A stretch of DNA of 20,217 nucleotides, taken from NCBI GenBank assembly GCA_021153165.1, contig JAGKTZ010000035.1, forward strand, positions 1 to 20,217, given 5' to 3'. Positions 1 through 7,515 of the stretch are shown here, one piece after another (the first letter of the stretch is position 1; each line of letters starts with the position of its first letter). The translations under genes and the position numbers were made by a program. Source of the stretch: Prevotellaceae bacterium (lineage in GTDB: Bacteria; Bacteroidota; Bacteroidia; Bacteroidales; Bacteroidaceae). The notes under the pieces were generated by a model. That model saw only the letters and a list, made by a program, of their open reading frames with translations. It did not search any database and had not been told where the DNA came from.

Positions 1-47
1 CATAAGGGCAATGGGTAAGGGAAAAAATCCTGTAAAAAGGAGCAAAA

Positions 48-131
48 AAATTTCGCGACGCCTCGTCAGAAAAAACCTAGACCTTTTTTGAAAAACATTA
101 GACTTTTTTTAAACGAGACGTCGCGAAATTT
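48..131 (-). terminator. Long inverted repeat downstream of the AEC permease gene, probable terminator
   Basis: Two 19-nt arms (48-66 and 113-131) are inverted copies with a single difference. In a minus-strand transcript that difference becomes a U-G wobble, so the stem is fully paired. The stem is followed by seven U residues (complement of 44-50), as in an intrinsic terminator for the polA-AEC transcript. The 46-nt loop is unusual: it consists of two 21-nt A-tract/T-tract units (70-90 and 91-111) of a repeat seen elsewhere in the window. The arms and tract are seen directly; the terminator role is inferred. Confidence 0.6.
70..111. repeat. Tandem 21-bp A/T-tract repeat, locus 1 (two units)
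   Basis: Two adjacent 21-nt units (70-90, 91-111) each read A5-6, a short core ending AGACC or AGACT, then T6-7. The same unit recurs at 5200-5283 and 12049-12133. A further degraded copy and a 7-bp inverted repeat (135-141 with 157-163) follow. The function is unknown. Confidence 0.7.
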
Positions 132-246
132 CAACAAGGTCTTGACTTTTTTTCAGGACCTTGGTTTGTTTTTTATCAAGCCTTAATAGGGTGGGGGAGT
201 TTCTTACTTTTCCACCCACAAAAACAGGCAATATTTTACCCCAAAA

Positions 247-1167
247 CTACAACAAAAGCGTGAGCAATGGGATGGTGAAAATGGAGAGTAGGGTAGTGAT
301 GAAGATGCCTTGCGCCATGAGGCGTTCGTCCTTGCCATAACGATAGCAAAACATGATGCCGTTGGCGGCCACAGGCATACCGGTCAGGATGGTTGCTGCA
401 TTGGCTACGAGGGGGTCGACAGGCAACAGGCGCAGTACGGTCAGGACCAGCATCGGTACGAGCAACAGACGCAGGGCTGCTATGGTGAAGACGAAGCGAT
501 TGCCCACCATGGCGCGCAGGGGGATGCGGCTCAGGCTCGAACCGATGATGAGCAGGGCGCAAGGGATGGTCATATCGCCAATTAGGTGACACCACTCGCC
601 CATAACGGGTGGGGTGGGGATGTCAAACAGTGCAAACACGATGGCCAGGAGCGAGGCGACGACACAAGGGGACAGCATCAGTTTGGGGCGGAAAGCGCGA
701 CGCAAACTGCCTGTGCCGGAGATAAATTCGTCGCCTATGGTGAAGATCAGTACGTTGAAGGGGATAATCAGTACGGCGCCGTAGAACACGGCTCGGTCGC
801 CAAACAAAGACATCAGCACGGGGAAACCAATGAACGCTACATTGCCGAAAGAAAGCATGAAGCGCAGCAAACCGCGTCTATATGTATCCAATTTCCAAAT
901 CGCCGAAACGGCATAAGCTCCGCCTAGCAGGATGGCATAGTTGAGCAGCGACACCCAAACCAACTGCCCCACCTCAGCAGGTGTGAAGCCGGGGCCCTCG
1001 CCCATGACCGAAGAGAGGATGAGCAAGGGGGCTGTGACATTGAGCACAAACACCGACATCGCTTTGTTTAACTCGTGTGCCCAAATACCACGCTTGGCCG
1101 AAAAATAACCTACCAGCACGACGCCGAATATCATCAGCATGCGGCTCACGATGTGCATATATTCCAT
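247..1167 (-). CDS. AEC (auxin efflux carrier) family permease
   Basis: A 306-residue, very hydrophobic protein with about ten predicted membrane segments, the usual length and shape of the AEC family (PF03547). These are inner-membrane secondary transporters related to malonate and malate permeases and plant PIN proteins. The first helix (roughly residues 8-24) is followed by the family-like NVTAPLLILSS stretch (43-53). A second half (from about 165) repeats the topology, ending in a hydrophobic C-terminal helix. The substrate cannot be read from the sequence. ATG at 1165-1167 is the only sensible start. The gene lies 72 nt downstream of polA on the same strand with no promoter seen between, so cotranscription with polA is likely. 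It ends with TAG, 116 nt before the long inverted repeat. The family is fairly sure, the substrate unknown. Confidence 0.85.
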   Translation of the reverse strand: MEYMHIVSRMLMIFGVVLVGYFSAKRGIWAHELNKAMSVFVLNVTAPLLILSSVMGEGPGFTPAEVGQLVWVSLLNYAILLGGAYAVSAIWKLDTYRRGLLRFMLSFGNVAFIGFPVLMSLFGDRAVFYGAVLIIPFNVLIFTIGDEFISGTGSLRRAFRPKLMLSPCVVASLLAIVFALFDIPTPPVMGEWCHLIGDMTIPCALLIIGSSLSRIPLRAMVGNRFVFTIAALRLLLVPMLVLTVLRLLPVDPLVANAATILTGMPVAANGIMFCYRYGKDERLMAQGIFITTLLSIFTIPLLTLLL

Positions 1168-1239
1168 GGAGATCTTACTTTGTTTTCAGACTAATTCTAC
1201 TCCTTTGTTTCAAGTCTCATAGCGACACGACAGGGGCTA

Positions 1240-4092
1240 TCAATGCGCCTCGAGCCAGTTGTCTCCCACACCACATTCAGCCACCAGTGGCACGGACAAG
1301 GCGCAGGCATTTTCCATCTCCTGGACTACGATTTGGCGCACTTGTTCCAGTTCTTCGCGGGGTACGGAGAAGTTCAATTCGTCGTGCACCTGCAGGATCA
1401 TCTTGGCATGCAGTCCCTCGGCCGTCAGACGCTGATCGATGCGTATCATAGCGATTTTGATAATGTCGGCGGCTGTGCCCTGAATAGGTGCATTGACGGC
1501 GTTGCGCTCGGCGTATCCACGCACCACGGCGTTGCGCGAATTGATATCTGCCAGGTATCGGCGACGGCCCAGCAGGGTTTCGATGTAACCCGTCTGACGT
1601 GCTTTTTCTACGCATTCATCTATATATTCGCGCACTCTGGGATAGGTGGCGAAATAGTTCTCGATAAGGGATTTTGCCTCGCTTCGGCTCACCTCCATCC
1701 GCTCTGCCAGCCCGAAGGCGGAGATGCCGTAGATAATGCCGAAGTTGGCTGTCTTCGCCTTACGACGCTCGTCGCGATCCACTTCTTCCAGTGGCTTTTT
1801 GAAGATACGTGCGGCGGTGGCAGCGTGGATATCTTTTCCCTCGACAAAGTCGCGTATCAAGTTCTCGTCGCCACTGAGGTGCGCCATCAGACGGAGTTCG
1901 ATTTGCGAGTAGTCTGCCGACAAGAACACGCTACCCTCGTCGGGTACAAAAGCGCGGCGCATTTCGCGGCCGTCCTCTCCGCGCACAGGGATATTCTGCA
2001 AGTTGGGATTGCTCGACGACAAGCGGCCCGTAGCCGTGACACTTTGGTTGAAAGACGAGTGCAAATTGCCATCCACTGGGCTCAACATTTGCGGCAACGC
2101 TTCGACGTAGGTACTGATCAACTTGCGCAGTCCACGATACTCCAGGATACTGCCTACGATGGGGTGCTTGCTACGCATTGCATCAAGTGTGGCTTCGTCG
2201 GTAGAGTATTGTCCGCTCTTGGTCTTCTTGACTTTTTCCACCAATTTCAACTCGCCGTAGAGCACTTCTCCCACCTGGCGTGGCGAAGATATAGTGAAGG
2301 GGTGACCAGCGTGTGCATAAATTTCTTCTTCGATACGGAGCAGACGCTCGTTGAGTATCCTGCTACTTTCTGCCAAAGCCTCTGTGTCCAGACGTACGCC
2401 GTGGCGTTCCATTTTGGCCAGGACGGGCATCAAGGGCATCTCGGTTTCGCGGAACAACACCTCCTGTCCGTTCTCGTGCATTTCCTTTTCCAACAAAGGT
2501 TTCAGGCGTAGTGCCACGTCGGCGTCCTCGCAGGCATAGTCGCAAACATCCTGTGGCAAAAGGTCCGCCATATTCTTCTGCTTTCGTCCCTTGGCGCCGA
2601 TCAATTCCTCGATGGAGATGGTTTGATATTTCAGATAAATTTCAGCCAGATAGTCCAAATTGTGACGCAGTTCGGGCTGAATGACATAATGGGCTAACAT
2701 CGTGTCGAACAGCGGTGCTCTGAGTTCCACGCCGTACTTCACCAGCACGTTGAGGTCGTACTTCAGATTTTGTCCGACCAGCATAATTGTGTCGCTCTCA
2801 AGGACGGGGCGAAACAGGTCTACTATCCTGCGCGCTTCATCAAAGTCCTGTGGCACGGCAACGTACCAGGCACGTCCGCCCTCTACGGCAAAACTCATAC
2901 CGACCAGTTTGGCGTCGAGAGCATCTGTCGAAGTCGTCTCGGTGTCAAATGCAACTTCTGATTTTGTCAATAAAAATGCACACAATTCCTGGCGTTCTTC
3001 CTCTTTTTCAACGAGATGATAGTCGTGGGGCACGTCTTTTAGTGTCGAAAGATTCGTCTGAAAAAATTCTGTCGGTTCCTCGGCAAAAAAATCGCCAAAC
3101 AAAGAGGGTTCAGCAGGCGCAGAATTCTTGCGAGCAGAGGTTTTCGCGCGACCAGCAGAAGCACCAGCGGCACTACCCGTCGCACCAGCAGCCGAAGTCG
3201 CCGTGCCCTGTGCACCAGCAGCCGTGCCGCCCAAAATGCGTGCGGCCAAATTGCGAAACTCCAACTCTTCGAATATTCGGCGCAAAGCCACCTCGTCGAT
3301 AGGGAGTCGCTTCATTTTTTCCAGGTCAAGGGTGATGGGCACATCGGTTTTGATCGTAGTCAGAAACTTTGAGAAATGTATCTTTTCGACGTTCTCTTCT
3401 ACCTTTTTCTTCAGAGCGCCTTTCAACTGATCCACGCTGGCGGTTAGATTCTCTACGCTGCCAAACTCTGCGATCAACTTCACTGCCGTCTTTTCTCCGA
3501 CCCCCGGGCACCCAGGTATATTGTCGGCAGCATCACCCATCAGTGCGAGCAGGTCAATCACTTGGCTCGGATCTGTGATGCCGTATTTCGCACACACTTC
3601 GTCGGGCCCCAGGATTTCCATCCCTTGGCTGCCATGTCCGGGGCGGCACATACGGATGCCGTTGCCTACGAGTTGTGCATAGTCCTTGTCGGGTGTGATC
3701 ATCGACACCTGCAGGCCTTGTGCGGCAGCCTGCTTGGCCAGCGTGCCGATCACGTCGTCGGCCTCGAATCCGGGTTGTTCGACGATGGGGATGTTGTATG
3801 CTGCCAGCACGTCCTTGATGATGGGTACACTCAGTTTGATATCCTCGGGCGTAGCCTCACGCTGCGCCTTGTATTCGGGGTAGGCGTCGTGGCGGAAGGT
3901 AGGTCCGGCGGGGTCAAAGGCTACTGCGATGTAGTCGGGATTTTCCTTTTTCAACAGTTCCTCAAGGGTGTTGACAAATCCAAATACTGCCGAAGTATTC
4001 ATCCCTTTCGAATTAATTCGTGGGGTACGAATCAGGGCATAATAAGCACGATAAATCAGTGCGTAAGCGTCGAGTAAATATAATTTTTCCAT
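1240..4092 (-). CDS. polA: DNA polymerase I
   Basis: A 950-residue three-domain DNA polymerase I, for Okazaki fragment processing and repair synthesis. Residues 1-285 form the 5' nuclease, with GFEADDVIG (108-116) and the helix-hairpin-helix GVGEKTAVKL (197-206). Residues 355-540 form the 3'-5' proofreading domain with all three Exo motifs intact: DTET (383-386), GQNLKYDLNVL (440-450) and YACED (519-523). The polymerase domain has motif A SADYSQIELR (from 725), motif B RRKAKTANFGIIYG (from 776) and motif C VHDE (902-905). An Ala/Gly/Ser/Thr-rich linker (about 288-330) joins the first two domains. The frame is open to 4200, but the extra residues would overlap the divergent promoter, and MEKLYLLDAYALIYRAYY is the typical family start, so ATG at 4092 is chosen. 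The AEC gene follows on the same strand. Confidence 0.97.
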   Translation of the reverse strand: MEKLYLLDAYALIYRAYYALIRTPRINSKGMNTSAVFGFVNTLEELLKKENPDYIAVAFDPAGPTFRHDAYPEYKAQREATPEDIKLSVPIIKDVLAAYNIPIVEQPGFEADDVIGTLAKQAAAQGLQVSMITPDKDYAQLVGNGIRMCRPGHGSQGMEILGPDEVCAKYGITDPSQVIDLLALMGDAADNIPGCPGVGEKTAVKLIAEFGSVENLTASVDQLKGALKKKVEENVEKIHFSKFLTTIKTDVPITLDLEKMKRLPIDEVALRRIFEELEFRNLAARILGGTAAGAQGTATSAAGATGSAAGASAGRAKTSARKNSAPAEPSLFGDFFAEEPTEFFQTNLSTLKDVPHDYHLVEKEEERQELCAFLLTKSEVAFDTETTSTDALDAKLVGMSFAVEGGRAWYVAVPQDFDEARRIVDLFRPVLESDTIMLVGQNLKYDLNVLVKYGVELRAPLFDTMLAHYVIQPELRHNLDYLAEIYLKYQTISIEELIGAKGRKQKNMADLLPQDVCDYACEDADVALRLKPLLEKEMHENGQEVLFRETEMPLMPVLAKMERHGVRLDTEALAESSRILNERLLRIEEEIYAHAGHPFTISSPRQVGEVLYGELKLVEKVKKTKSGQYSTDEATLDAMRSKHPIVGSILEYRGLRKLISTYVEALPQMLSPVDGNLHSSFNQSVTATGRLSSSNPNLQNIPVRGEDGREMRRAFVPDEGSVFLSADYSQIELRLMAHLSGDENLIRDFVEGKDIHAATAARIFKKPLEEVDRDERRKAKTANFGIIYGISAFGLAERMEVSRSEAKSLIENYFATYPRVREYIDECVEKARQTGYIETLLGRRRYLADINSRNAVVRGYAERNAVNAPIQGTAADIIKIAMIRIDQRLTAEGLHAKMILQVHDELNFSVPREELEQVRQIVVQEMENACALSVPLVAECGVGDNWLEAH

Positions 4093-4154
4093 ACGATTTT
4101 TCAGAATCATCTGTAAAAATACGCAAAAGTTTCCAAACTCTGCTGATATTTTCG

Positions 4155-4162
4155 TACTTTTG
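4155..4162 (+). promoter_or_regulatory. Bacteroidetes -7 promoter element for the polyprenyl synthase gene
   Basis: TACTTTTG fits the Bacteroidetes sigma-ABfr -7 consensus TAnnTTTG exactly. It lies 21 nt before the ATG at 4184. No clear TTTG -33 element is visible. The position rules out the in-frame start codon at 4160, which lies inside the element. Confidence 0.6.
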
Positions 4163-4183
4163 TCGCTTAAAATGTTAACTCCG

Positions 4184-5158
4184 ATGAATAAACTCGACAT
4201 TCTACGCCAACCCGTAGCCGCGGAATTGCAACAATATCAAGCATTGTTTGCCGAAGCTCTGACCCACGATGATGACTATCTGGGACAGGTGCTCGGACAC
4301 ATTCGTACCCGCAAAGGCAAGATGATGCGCCCGCTGCTCACCCTGCTGGTGGCGCGCGAACTGGGCGCTATCAAGCTAGAGACTCTGCGCGCGGCGATCA
4401 CACTGGAATTGCTGCACACAGCCAGCCTGGTGCACGACGATGTGGTGGACGATAGCGACGAACGCCGCGGTCAGGCGTCGGCCAACCAAATATTCGGCAA
4501 CGAAGTAGCTGTGCTGGTGGGCGACTATATCCTGTCACTGGCGCTGCAACAAGCAGCCAAGACAGGGTCGTTGGAATGCGTAGAAATTATTGCCCGCCTG
4601 GGCGCTACACTGTCGGAGGGTGAAGTATTCCAGTTGGCGAATATTCGCAGAGAAGAGGCTTCGGAAGAGGCATATTTCAAGGTAATCGAGCACAAGACGG
4701 CAGCACTCTTTATGGCTTGTGCCGAACTGGGAGCGCGCACCGCAGGCGCCGACGAGGATTTCATCCAGATGGCGCGCGATTTTGGTAAATACATCGGCAT
4801 CTGCTTCCAGATCCGCGACGATATCTTCGACTACTACGACGACCCCAAAATCGGCAAACCCACAGGCAACGATATGGCGGAGGGAAAGTTGACCTTGCCG
4901 GTGCTATATGTACTCAGGAATACGCAAGACGCCGAGACCCTGCAACTGGCAACCGACATCAAAGCGGGCAAAGCGTCGACCGAGGACATCCGACGCATGG
5001 TGCAAATCGCCATAGCAGGCGGCGGTATCGAATACGCTCAAACTGTGATGGAGGAATATCGCAAACGAGCAGAAGCATGTCTCGCAGCGTTCAAAAACGC
5101 AGCGGTGAGCGAAGCACTGAAAGGGTACTTGAACTACGTGATCGGTCGAGATTTTTGA
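4184..5158 (+). CDS. ispB: Long-chain polyprenyl diphosphate synthase (isoprenoid quinone side chain)
   Basis: A 324-residue trans-isoprenyl diphosphate synthase. It condenses isopentenyl diphosphate onto allylic primers in the cytoplasm. Both Mg-binding aspartate motifs are present: DDVVD (85-89, with RRG at 94-96) and DDIFD (212-216), plus the GKMMRP substrate loop (45-50). Residues just before the first motif (A80, S81) are small. In this family that points to a long product rather than farnesyl or geranylgeranyl diphosphate, so the likely product is the octaprenyl or similar chain of menaquinone. ATG 4184 is preferred over upstream in-frame starts at 4160 and 4172 because of the promoter at 4155-4162. 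The gene is divergent from polA, stands alone, and converges on deoC across the terminator at 5350-5390. The exact chain length is not determinable. Confidence 0.9.
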   Translation: MNKLDILRQPVAAELQQYQALFAEALTHDDDYLGQVLGHIRTRKGKMMRPLLTLLVARELGAIKLETLRAAITLELLHTASLVHDDVVDDSDERRGQASANQIFGNEVAVLVGDYILSLALQQAAKTGSLECVEIIARLGATLSEGEVFQLANIRREEASEEAYFKVIEHKTAALFMACAELGARTAGADEDFIQMARDFGKYIGICFQIRDDIFDYYDDPKIGKPTGNDMAEGKLTLPVLYVLRNTQDAETLQLATDIKAGKASTEDIRRMVQIAIAGGGIEYAQTVMEEYRKRAEACLAAFKNAAVSEALKGYLNYVIGRDF

Positions 5159-5185
5159 CCTACAATCTATGTTGCTGAAAGGCAA

Positions 5186-5307
5186 AAAAAACTCTGCGAA
5201 AAAAAGGTTAGACCTTGTTGAAAAAAACCTTGACCTTTTCCAAAAAACATAAGACTTTTTTTAAAAAACATTAGACCTTTTTTCAACGAGACGGCGCAAA
5301 GTTTTTT
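5186..5307. repeat. Tandem 21-bp A/T-tract repeat, locus 2 (four units) inside an inverted repeat
   Basis: Four 21-nt units (5200-5220, 5221-5241, 5242-5262, 5263-5283) read A6-7, a short core ending GACC or GACT, then a T-rich tract. They are flanked by 13-nt inverted arms with one mismatch (5186-5198 and 5295-5307). The layout repeats that of 48-131: arms enclosing phased A/T-tract units, just downstream of a gene end. The array lies in the 3' flank of the polyprenyl synthase gene. Confidence 0.7.
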
Positions 5308-5349
5308 GTCCCCCTTTTATCAAGACCAAAAAGTAAAATCTACAGCATA

Positions 5350-5390
5350 AAAAATCGCATCCACTACACAGCATAGCGGATGCGATTTTT
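5350..5390. terminator. Bidirectional intrinsic terminator between ispB and deoC
   Basis: A perfect 13-bp stem (5350-5362 with 5378-5390) with a 15-nt loop. It carries A5 on the left and T5 on the right, so a U-tract follows the hairpin in either direction. It sits between two convergent genes, 28 nt from the deoC stop codon. Confidence 0.85.
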
Positions 5391-5418
5391 GTTTTATCAG
5401 AAAGGCTATTTTCGACCC

Positions 5419-6330
5419 TTAGAATGGCTTTTCATCTGTGCCGGTAATAGCTTGCACCAAGAGGTTGGCCAAGCGGCTTGTACCGATGCGGAAGAGGCCC
5501 GCCTTGATATAGTCTTCGCCCAGCAGTTCGCACACGATGGTGTAGTAGTCCACAGCGTCCTTCACCGTAGAAATGCCGCCCGCTGCCTTAAAACCGATCC
5601 ACGTGCCGGTCTTAGCGTGGTACTCCTTGATAGTTTGACACATCACGTAAGCGGCTTCTGGTGTCGCAGCGATACTGATTTTGCCCGTAGAAGTCTTGAT
5701 GAAATCTGCGCCGGCGTAGATCGAGAGCAGCGATGCTTTCTTGATCAACTCTGCGCTTTGCAAAGCACCGGTTTCCAGGATCACCTTCAACGCACGTTCG
5801 CCGCATACAGCCTTCAATTCAGCAATTTCGTCGGCACAAGTCTCGTAGTCGCCGCTCAGGAAGGTACCTACGCTCAGCACCATATCAATTTCCGTAGCGC
5901 CGTCGTGGATAGCGAGCGCGGTCTCGGTAGTTTTGATTTCCAGGAAGGTCTGTGACGAGGGAAAACCACCGCTGACGCAAGCAATCTCAACCTTGTCTGC
6001 CTCGAGGCTTTCGCTCACGATTTTTGCAAAGTTGGGGTATACACAAACCGTAGCCAAATGTGGCAATTCGGGGTGTGCGTCGGCGAATTTGTTTACCTTT
6101 TCGACAAACTTCAATACACTTTCTTGCGAATCGGTCACTTGGAGTGTAGTCAATTCCACTGTGCCGAGCAAAGTGTTGAGCACTTCGGGCGTGTCGTACT
6201 TATCGCGATTCTTCTCGATCAGGTGGGCTACTTCAGCACTCACCTTTTCGTCATTCAGATGTACGTTGTACTCGCTGAATAGCTTGCTGTAGCGATCGCA
6301 AGCACCATGTTCGTGGCAATTTGTTTCCAT
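5419..6330 (-). CDS. deoC: Deoxyribose-phosphate aldolase
   Basis: A 303-residue class I aldolase that cleaves 2-deoxyribose 5-phosphate to acetaldehyde and glyceraldehyde 3-phosphate, the last step of deoxynucleoside catabolism. The Schiff-base lysine is K212 in GADFIKTSTGK (207-217). The proton-relay residues are D149 (TEIDMVLS) and K248 in GFKAAGG (246-252). KVILETG (182-188) is also typical. It is longer than the 250-260-residue enterobacterial enzyme because of an N-terminal extension of about 45 residues, a form I associate with Bacteroidetes. ATG at 6328-6330 is the start. It is the last gene of the uvrC-dtd-mazG-like run, but a 269-nt gap separates it from the MazG-like gene, so it may have its own promoter. 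I found no exact TAnnTTTG there. Confidence 0.95.
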   Translation of the reverse strand: METNCHEHGACDRYSKLFSEYNVHLNDEKVSAEVAHLIEKNRDKYDTPEVLNTLLGTVELTTLQVTDSQESVLKFVEKVNKFADAHPELPHLATVCVYPNFAKIVSESLEADKVEIACVSGGFPSSQTFLEIKTTETALAIHDGATEIDMVLSVGTFLSGDYETCADEIAELKAVCGERALKVILETGALQSAELIKKASLLSIYAGADFIKTSTGKISIAATPEAAYVMCQTIKEYHAKTGTWIGFKAAGGISTVKDAVDYYTIVCELLGEDYIKAGLFRIGTSRLANLLVQAITGTDEKPF

Positions 6331-6342
6331 AATTTTTATCGT

Positions 6343-6522
6343 TTATTTGTTGACTATTTTTACTGTTTTGAATGTTTCAAAGTAGGGTAGGGCAGTGATG
6401 ATTTCAAGCCCTTTGCAGGAGATAGAAACGTCCTTTAGCGCATAACATTTACTGCAAACAACTTCAAGGGGATGTATTGACGTGCACCACCAACTTGACG
6501 ATGCCTTCAACACGCTTAGCAT
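6343..6522 (-). other. Small open frame, possible remnant of a leucine-rich-repeat protein
   Basis: A 59-residue frame from ATG 6522 fills most of the gap between the MazG-like gene and deoC. Its second half, KCYALKDVSI then LEII then FKTVKIVNK, loosely follows the spacing of BspA-type LRR_5 repeats (C..L..V.I, about 23 residues). There is no signal peptide, clear ribosome site or promoter. I cannot identify it. It may be a decayed fragment, a small gene or chance. Confidence 0.2.
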
Positions 6523-6599
6523 ATTGTACAGCAACCTTTCTTGTTGACTGATTTTCTCTTACTAAATGCGCAAATTTCCAGCCTGAATATCCCCAGGAT

Positions 6600-6923
6600 T
6601 TACCTCAGTTTCTCGTTCTCCAGGTGGCGTGTAGCGTCGCGCTTAGTCTTTTTCTCCAGACTCTTTTCTAAGGCTTCGGTTAGGTTGATACCCGTCTGAT
6701 TGGCCAGGCAAATGAGCACCCACAACACGTCTGCCATCTCCTCGGAAAGGTCAGCTTTTTCGCCCGCCTTGAAGGATTGATCGCCGTATTGACGTGCGAT
6801 AATGCGTGCCAACTCGCCCACCTCCTCGGTCAGACAGGCCATATTTGTCAATTCGCTGAAATATCTCACGCCGTAGGTTTTGATCCACGTATCTACGGCT
6901 TGTTGTGCTTCATCCAGGGTCAT
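6600..6923 (-). CDS. MazG-like nucleotide pyrophosphohydrolase
   Basis: A 107-residue all-alpha NTP pyrophosphohydrolase of the MazG/dUTPase superfamily. It would hydrolyse a (d)NTP, perhaps a damaged or non-canonical one, to the monophosphate and pyrophosphate. The metal-binding signature is complete: EEVGE (33-37) and, after a typical spacer, EEMAD (61-65). The length matches the short single-domain MazG-like subgroup, not the two-domain MazG of E. coli, so I give no symbol. ATG 6921-6923 gives a full-length family N-terminus. It lies 119 nt downstream of dtd in the same direction, consistent with an operon from uvrC. The exact substrate cannot be inferred from sequence alone. Confidence 0.9.
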   Translation of the reverse strand: MTLDEAQQAVDTWIKTYGVRYFSELTNMACLTEEVGELARIIARQYGDQSFKAGEKADLSEEMADVLWVLICLANQTGINLTEALEKSLEKKTKRDATRHLENEKLR

Positions 6924-7042
6924 ATACTTTGATATTTCGGTTTATTTTCTTTTGGATAGGGATTTTATCATCTACACGCATTATTCGCTCTAAAAAGGCT
7001 TAAAAACCACCTTTCGGCCATTCCTGCTTGCGCCATCTCCCT

Positions 7043-7495
7043 CTATTCCTTGTTATGCGTATCCATGCAGATTGTCACAGGTCCGTCGTTGAGCAGTTCT
7101 ACCTTCATATCTGCGCCAAATTCCCCAGTGCCGACAGGACGGCCCAAGACCTCGGACAAGCGCGCACAGAAGGCTTCGTACATAGGTATCGCCTTGTCGG
7201 GACGAGATGCACGAATATAGGACGGACGATTACCCTTCTTGTAGGAAGCCCAAAGGGTGAACTGACTGACCACAAGGGCCTCGCCGCCGATGTCAGACAG
7301 ACTCAGATTCATCACTCCTTCTGCATCGTCGAAGATACGGAGCGCCGCTATTTTCTGAGCCAACCAGTTGACATCTTCCTGGGTATCGCTATCCTCTACG
7401 CCGACCAAAATCAAGAGGCCTTGACCTATTTCAGATTTCACCCGACCCTCTATTGTGACCGAGGCGTGGCGTACGCGTTGTATGACGGTTCTCAT
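7043..7495 (-). CDS. dtd: D-aminoacyl-tRNA deacylase
   Basis: A 150-residue cytoplasmic proofreading enzyme that removes D-amino acids (and glycine from tRNA-Ala) from mischarged tRNA. Both family signatures are present: SQFTLWA (77-83) and NDGPVT (136-141), the latter carrying the Gly-cisPro pair that enforces chirality. GTGEFGADM (122-130) is also typical. ATG 7495, giving MRTVIQRV, matches the universal family start. The frame extends four codons upstream only through a TTG. It starts 20 nt after the uvrC stop codon, so translation is probably coupled within one transcript. It ends with TAG. Confidence 0.96.
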   Translation of the reverse strand: MRTVIQRVRHASVTIEGRVKSEIGQGLLILVGVEDSDTQEDVNWLAQKIAALRIFDDAEGVMNLSLSDIGGEALVVSQFTLWASYKKGNRPSYIRASRPDKAIPMYEAFCARLSEVLGRPVGTGEFGADMKVELLNDGPVTICMDTHNKE

Positions 7496-7515
7496 GTTTT
7501 TCTGCAAATATACGT

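Noticed and set aside
1243..2511. 422-codon plus-strand open frame antisense to polA
   Set aside because: It lies wholly within the well-supported polymerase domain of polA. Its translation shows no recognisable domain, and such long antisense frames are common opposite GC-rich coding sequence.
4093..4200. N-terminal extension of polA up to 4200
   Set aside because: The extra 36 residues overlap the promoter and start of the divergent gene, and do not resemble PolA N-termini. ATG 4092 fits the family.
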